Origin: PNKC01 sp039917655
GTDB lineage: Bacteria; Chloroflexota; Dehalococcoidia; Tepidiformales; Tepidiformaceae
Length of the DNA stretch: 6,622 bases
Reading direction: 5' to 3'
Assembly: GCA_039917655.1 (NCBI GenBank)
Contig: JBDSJC010000206.1
Coordinates: 1-6,622 of the forward strand
Position numbers and translations under genes: made by a program. The notes beneath the pieces were generated by a model that searched no databases, was not told where the DNA came from, and saw nothing but the letters and a program-made list of their open reading frames with translations. Numbering within the stretch: position 1 is the stretch's first letter; every line of letters starts with the position of its first letter. Shown one piece after another: positions 1 through 5,004 of this stretch.

Positions 1-315
1 GGCGCTCGCGGCCCGCTGTTCGCCGTGCTGGATAAGGCCGGGATGGATCGTTGGCGTTTTCGCGCGCCTCAAGCTCATGTGTCGAGTTCTCCTTCAGCGG
101 ATGCCGCATTCTAGGCCAGTCTGCTGAGCGAGCTCGGCGGTCTGCGAGGAAGTGCGCTGGCCAGAAGGTCAGCCGCTCGGTGGGCTCGTTCGTCCCCTTG
201 GCCGCGGCGACCGACCTCTGCCTTGGCCGCATTCCCGAAGAGCCCGCCAGGCACGCGCCGGACACGGCGCAGTCGACCGCGGGGATCACCGCCGGACCGA
301 CCGAGCCTGCTGACA
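1..315. other. No supported gene at the left edge
   Basis: I see no coding region here that I can defend. Frame 1 on the plus strand is open from the window edge to a TAG at 112-114 and reads GARGPLFAVLDKAGMDRW, then a Ser/Ala-rich tail. It could be the last 37 residues of a gene that begins outside the window. The stretch is vaguely like the end of a STAS-type domain, but it is too short and too generic to name. The longer plus-strand frame from 51 is rich in Arg, Ser and Ala and shows no domain, which is typical of chance open frames in GC-rich DNA. No tRNA-like fold, repeat array or terminator was seen. Confidence 0.35.
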
Positions 316-720
316 CTATTCGGTCATCGTCTCGCGTGTTCTGCCAACGAAGGACAAGGTAAGATCGTCTCTGTGCAGCAACTCACTTGGGCTGTGGCCG
401 CCTGGCATGAGCGCCTTAGCCGAGGAGTTAGCGTTCGAACGCGAGGCAGCTAGCTGGTCGCCTTCGGCGTGGACCGATGTCGATGCTGCGATAACCGCCC
501 GGCTCCAAATGTTGGCGGCGGTGCCGTCGCGGTCAGTCACCACGCCGCCGGATTCGGCGACGAGGAGGAGGCCGGCGGCGACGTCCCAGGGCTGAAAGTC
601 CACTGGACGTAGGCATCGAAGCGGCCCGCAGCGACGAATGCGAAGCCGAGCGCGACACTACCCGGCGGTGGTGACGGCGAGGTGCATCAGGTCGGCAATG
701 AGCAGATAGGCCCCACTGTT
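316..720 (-). pseudogene. Inositol monophosphatase-family C-terminal remnant, frameshifted
   Basis: Intact members of this family are Mg2+-dependent phosphatases acting on inositol phosphates, histidinol phosphate or related substrates. The frame from 603 down reads VDFQPWDVAAGLLLVAESGG, then VVTDRDG and AVIAASTSVHAE. This is the family's C-terminal signature (WDxAAG...V.EAGG.VTD.dG...A....H.E), and the Asp of WD is a metal ligand. Upstream, the frame ending at 603 reads GSVALGFAFVAAGRFDAYVQ, matching the conserved GSaAL...VAAGR.DAy segment, but it is in a different frame. One missing G near 603-605 (CA[G]GTGGAC) would join them. Further up, 720-661 reads NSGAYLLIADLMHLAVTTAG and meets TAG; dropping one G from the GGG at 661-663 continues it as TTAGSVALG. 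The two shifts cancel. The N-terminal half, with the DPxDGT motif, is absent because the lipoprotein gene lies there. Recognisable homology ends near 463; the frame then runs on to a stop at 316. It is a decayed fragment or carries sequencing indels. Confidence 0.62.
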
Positions 721-740
721 ACTGCCCCCTGGCCGTTCGT

Positions 741-1355
741 TTAGCGGATACCCGTGTCGAACAGCAGCGCGACGTGGAGGAACGAACCGGATACGACAGT
801 CACAGTCTCTGGCTTCAAGGAAGCTGGCTTACCGGGCGTCAAAAGCACTTCGCTGATGATGTACTTCCCGGGCGGAAGAGGCATTCGGAAACTCCCGTCG
901 CTGCCCGAAGTGATGCGCGCAATCTCTCTTCCGAACACATCCTTTACGGCGACCGTCGCCACGATCGGTTTGGCAGGGCAGTTCGCCGTCGGCGAAACCA
1001 CGGGACATTGAGGATCGGCCAGCATGATGCCTTCGACGCCGGAGCTCCCGCTGGGATTCGGAGTAGAAGCAGGCGGAGGCGTAGCTGTCGACTCGGAAGA
1101 GGTAGGCGAAGGTAGGGCGCCCGAGGTCGTGGCCGGCGACGGCTTCGCCTGGGCAGACGCCAAGGCCGAAGCGCTGGGGCTACTCGTCGCTGTCGAACTG
1201 GCGGTGACCGAGCGTTCCGAGGGCCAGCTGCTCGAAGGGGAAGGCCCGACCGTCCCTGGCTGCGCCGGGTCGTCTCCTGAGCCGGCGTCGATGCAGGCTG
1301 CGGTCAGTAAAACCGCGATCAGAAGCACCATCGCCGTCGTCCCTCGTATGACCAT
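741..1355 (-). CDS. Lipoprotein with Ser/Pro-rich linker and DTGIR-ending domain
   Basis: This is a 204-residue predicted surface lipoprotein. Residues 1-20 form a short signal with Arg4 and a hydrophobic core, followed by the lipobox LTAAC with Cys21 as the lipidated residue. Residues 22-106 are a low-complexity Ser/Thr/Pro/Ala linker, as expected of a tether through the cell wall. Residues 107-204 are a compact domain: GVEGIMLADPQCPVV, a second Cys at 126 in NCPAKP, a GSDGSFRMPLPPGKY motif and a terminal DTGIR. This resembles the carboxypeptidase-regulatory-like (transthyretin/prealbumin-like) beta-sandwich domains of exported bacterial proteins; many have the same paired Cys and GIR end. 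Cys117 and Cys126 may form a disulfide. No catalytic residues are evident, so its job is probably structural or binding. The ATG at 1355 has only GGTGAG directly against it. An internal ATG at 1331 (codon 9) has GAGGGA 8 nt upstream but would lose the Arg. I keep the longer start for its charged n-region. The gene follows the 1016-residue gene in the same direction, beyond a hairpin. Confidence 0.86.
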   Translation of the reverse strand: MVIRGTTAMVLLIAVLLTAACIDAGSGDDPAQPGTVGPSPSSSWPSERSVTASSTATSSPSASALASAQAKPSPATTSGALPSPTSSESTATPPPASTPNPSGSSGVEGIMLADPQCPVVSPTANCPAKPIVATVAVKDVFGREIARITSGSDGSFRMPLPPGKYIISEVLLTPGKPASLKPETVTVVSGSFLHVALLFDTGIR

Positions 1356-1376
1356 CTCACCAAGTTACAACGAAAT

Positions 1377-1402
1377 GGGGCCCCGGAAAGTTCCGGGGCC
1401 CC
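1377..1402 (-). terminator. Strong GC hairpin, probable intrinsic terminator
   Basis: A perfect inverted repeat has 12-base arms, GGGGCCCCGGAA and TTCCGGGGCCCC, separated by two bases. In practice this is an 11-bp stem with a four-base loop. On the minus strand it starts 29 bases after the stop codon of the 1016-residue gene and is followed by ATTTCGTTGT, a modest T-rich run. On the plus strand no T run follows, so it most likely acts on the minus strand. It ends about 21 bases before the lipoprotein start codon. It may therefore reduce read-through into that gene or stabilise the 3' end of the upstream message. Its strength is seen directly; termination is inferred. Confidence 0.7.
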
Positions 1403-1431
1403 GGTCGAATCCATGATTCCGCGTCGGGCGT

Positions 1432-4400
1432 TTACTTCACCTTGAACGGAGCTTGGTGGTTCCCAGGGTCGCCGGTCGCCGTAAAGTTGAGGTTGTAGTT
1501 CCCGGGCGGGAATGTCTTCACGATGAGGTTGTAGATGTACCCTCCGCCTGGTGCGATCGTCGCGTCAAAGCGGAAGTTGTTGCCCGGATTCGAGTTGCTG
1601 GAGGGCGCTCCCGGGACCGAGGGCGAGACGCTGACGGCATGCAGCGTGATCGACGCAGACGACAGGTTGACATCGTTGTAATCGCAGATCTCCAGTTTGA
1701 TTGGCGCCTGGTTGTTCCGCGCAAACGGCTGGGTCGGGTCGTACAGCAGGCAGACCTTATAGGTCACGTAGTACGTCACGGTCAGCGTGGAGGCGTTCCC
1801 GACGTTGTCCGAGGCGTTCACGGTGAACGTCTTGGTGCCCACCGACGAGGTGTTAATGTTGCTCCCATTCGCGACTGTCCCTACGCACGTGTCAACGCCC
1901 GACCCGCCGTCCGTACAACCGAAGTTGGCGGCGACCGGCTGGTTGATGATGTAGGTGCCGTTGTTGACCGGCGTCGTGATCGTTATAACCGGCGGCTTCC
2001 GATCGACCATTATCGGACCGAGCGGGCCTACAGTCGTAGACCGGTCGGCCCGATCCAGGACGGCGTAGCTGTTGGTGAATGCCGTCGCCGTCTCGGTACC
2101 AGCTGGCACGCTGGTCGACAGGGAGAAGGAGGCATCCGCCGGATTCGCGAGGCCTGACGGTGTGTCGCTCGCGGTGCAGGCGATACTCACGTTTGACGCG
2201 TGCCACAGGCCGTCCGGCGACCCGCAATTCACGGTGGGATCGGTAAGGTCCAGACGCACGATAAGCGTGTGCGTTCCTTCCACGTTCCCCGCATTGTCGG
2301 TTGCGTGGTAGTGGATGGTCGTGATGCCCTCGGTGCCGATGAAGAGTGACGTCGAGCCTCCGCTGGTCGTCGTGGGGCCTGACGTCACCGCGCCAACCGA
2401 GTCCACGGTGACGTCCTTGACGCCCGAGCCGCACGGGCTGGGCCCGTCCGTTGCATTGAAGTTCACCGTGAATGGCGCCTTGTTCCACCCGTTGCCATTC
2501 GCCGGCGTTGTGAGGGACGGGACCGTCACGGGTGCCTGGTTATCCGGGTCGTAGGTGAAGGTGGCCGTTGACGAGCTCGTACCCACGGGCGTCGTGACAG
2601 TTACGTTTACCGAGCCGGCGGCCTGCGCCGGAGCGGTTGCCTGAAGTAGTTCAGGCGTCGAGACCGTGGAGCTAGCAACGACAGAGCCAAATTTTACCGT
2701 CGCACCAAGCTGGAAGTCGGTTCCCGTAATGGTGACGCTAGGCGCACAGGTCGCTGCAAGTTCTGGGGCGTGATTCGGAATGAGGCTGGAGATGACCGGC
2801 ACAGATGCTGTGAAGCGCGCGATCTCGACCGCCCAGTTGTTGGTGCTGGCGGTGTTGTAGGTTGCGAACTCTTCGCTCAGCCAGACGTCCTTCGGGTTGT
2901 TCGGGTCTTGCGCAGCGCCGGAGTAGTCACCCCAGCGGTTGCGCGATGGGGTGGGCCCAGCGGGCGGAATGGCTGCGTTATAACAGTAAGTGCAGTTGTA
3001 GGAGCCGAGGCCGACTTTGTAGTCGAACCCTGGATTCGAGGCAGCGATCGTCCCACCCGCAAAGTAAGTCATGCCCGCGGTGCCGAACTGGCCACTGGAC
3101 GAAACGCTGTGACCAGCGAACAGATTTCCAGCGCTATCGACCATGACCGAGGGGTAGAAGAGATGCGCGCCGTTCTGCCCGACCGAGGTGTCCGTCACGA
3201 GCGACCAGCTGCCGGTGTTCACTCGGTGGAAGCTGAGACACGCACGCACGACGGTGTCACCTGGGGGCGTGCACGCAGTGTTGCCGGCCGACCAGAGCGT
3301 GCCGCTCTGCCAGACGGCGGATTGCTCGCCGGCAGTTCCAGTGTCCAATTGACGAGGGTCTCCCGACTGATCCGCACTCGGGGGGTCGTTCACGGTCCCT
3401 ACCGCGAAGTCATGGGTCGTGACGTTGGGGGAGCTGTTCGGCGTGCCCGTGAACTCGAATACGGTCAACGTCGAACCGCCGCGGTTAATGCTGGCAGCGT
3501 ATTCCGTGCTGATGTTCCCAAGGGTGACCACGGGAATGACGTTGTAGTGGGTGCTGTCGGTCGCGAAGCTAAAGACTGAGACGGAGCCAGCGTGGGCTAC
3601 GAGATCGCTCTTCTGGACCTCGACGAATTGGTAAGGCCCTGCGAAGCCGGTGATGTTCCAAGTGAGGACAGCCTTGTCGTTGCTAACGCCGAGCTTCGGC
3701 TGATCGAGAAGCTGGTTGCTGTAGTTCGTACCAACCGGATAGACGCTCCAGTTACCCGTGGGGTCGGACGACCAACTTACTGCCACGTCAATTTCGCTGT
3801 TGGACGCCGTTGCACAACTGTTGGTGCAACCGTCGAAAATCAGAATCGCTGCATACCAACGTCCGCTCTGCGCATCGTAGAGCACTCGAGGGTCGCTGTA
3901 GGAGGCGTTCGGGATGTTCGCTGGAACAACCGGCACCCCGAAAAAGGTGCTCAAATTGAACGTCGATACTTCCGTATGGGCGGTTGTTCGGTCGTAAATG
4001 TGGCCTTGCCCGTTGACGAATTGGACGACATGCGAAGGACCTACGCCAAAGCCGTTGTCGGGAGGGGTAGGGCCGTCGTAAAGAGCCCCATCAAACTGCT
4101 CGAGTTCGATGGATGCGCCGGCGCTCCCTCCCGTCAGGGCGGCGGTCGATGGTGCCGCGACTCCAGCGCTCGTAGTACCGCCGGGGGTCGATCGGGAAGA
4201 TGTTCCGACGGGGACTTGCGGGCCAGCTGAGACAGGGGGAATGTCCTCGTCTTCCGAACCCTTCTTGGGCTTTTTGACGTGCTTCTGGGTCGTCGCTGGA
4301 GGAAGGGTGGCGACAGTAATCGTCGCCTTCTTTGTGTTGTGTTCGAGGCGTCCGGGAGCAGCGGCGCTGACGCTGCTAGTTGACAGCCCGCCGCCTCCAG

Positions 4401-4482
4401 CGGCTAGTACAATGAGAACCATTGCAAGGGCAGCGGCTATTGCCCCGATGGGAAGATGCGACGATTTAGGTCGGTTCAACAC
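1432..4482 (-). CDS. Large secreted multidomain protein: propeller-like, IPT/TIG, Ig-like
   Basis: This is a 1016-residue exported protein. Residues 1-41 are a signal peptide (RPK n-region, hydrophobic 11-28, Ala-rich cleavage region around VSAAAP). Residues 42-122 are a basic then Thr/Ser/Gly-rich linker. Residues 125-560 look like a beta-propeller; DNGFGVGPSHVVQFVNGQG and RWGDYSGAAQDPNNPKDVW match the motif pair (D.tGavGP.H.VQ.vN; RWGDYS....DP) of a recurring family of secreted bacterial proteins. Residues 562-645 are an IPT/TIG domain (SVTITGTDFQLGATVKFG, SVNVTVTTPVG). Residues 650-907 hold about three Ig-like modules, two with ATDNAGNV or ASDNVGNA motifs. Residues 908-1016 form a C-terminal domain (PIKLEICDYNDVN, NNFRFD, GGYIYNLIVKTFPPG, final HQAPFKVK) known at the ends of large actinobacterial and Chloroflexota exported proteins. 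There are fourteen Cys, several closely paired (219/223, 404/415, 497/500, 856/866), fitting extracellular disulfides. There is no LPXTG motif or C-terminal membrane anchor. The start is GTG with a good ribosome-binding site. An adhesive or ligand-binding role is inferred; no enzyme motif was found. Confidence 0.9.
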   Translation of the reverse strand: MLNRPKSSHLPIGAIAAALAMVLIVLAAGGGGLSTSSVSAAAPGRLEHNTKKATITVATLPPATTQKHVKKPKKGSEDEDIPPVSAGPQVPVGTSSRSTPGGTTSAGVAAPSTAALTGGSAGASIELEQFDGALYDGPTPPDNGFGVGPSHVVQFVNGQGHIYDRTTAHTEVSTFNLSTFFGVPVVPANIPNASYSDPRVLYDAQSGRWYAAILIFDGCTNSCATASNSEIDVAVSWSSDPTGNWSVYPVGTNYSNQLLDQPKLGVSNDKAVLTWNITGFAGPYQFVEVQKSDLVAHAGSVSVFSFATDSTHYNVIPVVTLGNISTEYAASINRGGSTLTVFEFTGTPNSSPNVTTHDFAVGTVNDPPSADQSGDPRQLDTGTAGEQSAVWQSGTLWSAGNTACTPPGDTVVRACLSFHRVNTGSWSLVTDTSVGQNGAHLFYPSVMVDSAGNLFAGHSVSSSGQFGTAGMTYFAGGTIAASNPGFDYKVGLGSYNCTYCYNAAIPPAGPTPSRNRWGDYSGAAQDPNNPKDVWLSEEFATYNTASTNNWAVEIARFTASVPVISSLIPNHAPELAATCAPSVTITGTDFQLGATVKFGSVVASSTVSTPELLQATAPAQAAGSVNVTVTTPVGTSSSTATFTYDPDNQAPVTVPSLTTPANGNGWNKAPFTVNFNATDGPSPCGSGVKDVTVDSVGAVTSGPTTTSGGSTSLFIGTEGITTIHYHATDNAGNVEGTHTLIVRLDLTDPTVNCGSPDGLWHASNVSIACTASDTPSGLANPADASFSLSTSVPAGTETATAFTNSYAVLDRADRSTTVGPLGPIMVDRKPPVITITTPVNNGTYIINQPVAANFGCTDGGSGVDTCVGTVANGSNINTSSVGTKTFTVNASDNVGNASTLTVTYYVTYKVCLLYDPTQPFARNNQAPIKLEICDYNDVNLSSASITLHAVSVSPSVPGAPSSNSNPGNNFRFDATIAPGGGYIYNLIVKTFPPGNYNLNFTATGDPGNHQAPFKVK

Positions 4483-4491
4483 ACTTGGGTA

Positions 4492-4496
4492 CCTCT
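4492..4496 (-). promoter_or_regulatory. Ribosome binding site deciding the GTG start at 4482
   Basis: On the minus strand AGAGG (within GTAGAGGTACC) lies nine bases before the GTG at 4482-4480. This supports the GTG as the true initiation codon; the residues that follow form a complete signal peptide. Confidence 0.7.
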
Positions 4497-4840
4497 ACGA
4501 ACTGATTGGTCTGGATGGGAGGCGGCGAGGCGGAGCTAGACAGCTCTTCGCTCGGCAAACGCGGTGCGGACGTCTTTTATCGAAAACTTGTACCCCATAG
4601 CGAGGGCCGGCAGTTCGAGATCAAATGCCACGACGAGACAGTAGTCCATTCCTTCGGTTCGTTGCAACAGGGGCAAACATGGGCCCACATTTGATGATCG
4701 GTTCGTCTGCTTTGTCTGGCAAACCCTTGGAGAGAGCGGATCTGGGCCGCGCGCTGGCAGGGGTAAGAAGCTGTTGCACCATGACCAGTTAGTGTCGCTC
4801 TCAACCCCCAATCACATCGAAAGGGGGACGCGCACTCTCT

Positions 4841-4858
4841 GTCAACAACTCCGTTGAC
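4841..4858. repeat. Inverted repeat GTCAAC-N6-GTTGAC, possible operator
   Basis: Two perfect six-base half-sites, GTCAAC (4841-4846) and GTTGAC (4853-4858), are separated by six bases. The right half-site overlaps the proposed -35 element TTGACC of the rightward promoter. That position is typical for a dimeric repressor or activator site, but a repeat this short can arise by chance. Confidence 0.35.
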
Positions 4859-4882
4859 CGGTCGTCGATGGCATAGCAGAAT
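4854..4882 (+). promoter_or_regulatory. Candidate sigma70-type promoter for the BNR-repeat gene
   Basis: TTGACC (4854-4859) matches five of six bases of the -35 consensus. After a 17-base spacer comes CAGAAT (4877-4882), four of six bases of the -10 consensus including the key A and T positions. Transcription would start near 4889 and leave an untranslated leader of about 115 bases before the ATG at 5005. This is pattern matching only. Confidence 0.4.
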
Positions 4883-4989
4883 GCGCGGGCTCAGAGCTTT
4901 AACGAATTCGGTCACCGAGCCTCCGGCAGCTTGGCCACCGCACCGGTCTAGCACTGCCCTAATCAACAATGCGGATTCCGATCGACAAC

Positions 4990-4997
4990 GAGGAAAG
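4990..4997 (+). promoter_or_regulatory. Ribosome binding site for the start at 5005
   Basis: GAGGAAAG lies seven bases before the ATG at 5005, a good purine-rich Shine-Dalgarno match at normal spacing. It fixes the start of a gene that runs off the window. Confidence 0.72.
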
Positions 4998-5004
4998 ACA
5001 ACAC

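Larger units (their letters stand above)
4483..5004. other. Divergent intergenic region between two exported-protein genes
   Basis: This 522-base gap separates the start of the leftward 1016-residue gene from the start of the rightward BNR-repeat gene, so it should carry promoters for both. It looks less GC-rich than the flanking genes. I can point to a reasonable rightward promoter at 4854-4882. I could not find a convincing leftward -35/-10 pair; GATAAA near 4572-4577 on the minus strand resembles a -10 but lacks a matching -35. Short frames on both strands (for example minus 4577-4690 and 4536-4649) lack proper ribosome-binding sites and recognisable domains. A CCCCC (4805-4809) and GGGGG (4823-4827) pair could form a small stem. 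No tRNA or known riboswitch fold was recognised. Confidence 0.6.

Noticed and set aside
1056..1290. Apparent short repeats within the lipoprotein gene.
   Set aside because: They reflect Ser/Thr/Pro/Ala codon bias in the low-complexity linker rather than a true tandem repeat or CRISPR-like array.
1453..2157. Long plus-strand frame opposite the 1016-residue gene (also 2770-3579 and 3592-4230).
   Set aside because: These are antisense shadows of a strongly coding GC-rich gene. They are rich in Arg, Val and Gly, have no domain, and the opposite strand has clear family motifs.
4590..4635. CAGTTCGAGATC resembles a tRNA T-loop.
   Set aside because: The flanking bases do not form a T-stem, and no acceptor or anticodon stem can be folded around it.
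4536..4649. Minus-strand 37-residue frame MDYCLVVAFDLELPALAMG..., a possible leader peptide upstream of the 1016-residue gene.
   Set aside because: A GAAGGA purine run abuts the ATG with no spacing, and the composition shows no known family. It overlaps the other short frame, so neither can be preferred.
4577..4690. Minus-strand 37-residue frame starting MWAHVCPCCNEPKEW, Cys-rich and reminiscent of a mini zinc-binding peptide.
   Set aside because: There is no Shine-Dalgarno sequence before the ATG, and the only metal-ligand-like cluster is CPCC with one distant Cys. It lies inside a longer chance frame. It is not enough to call a gene.
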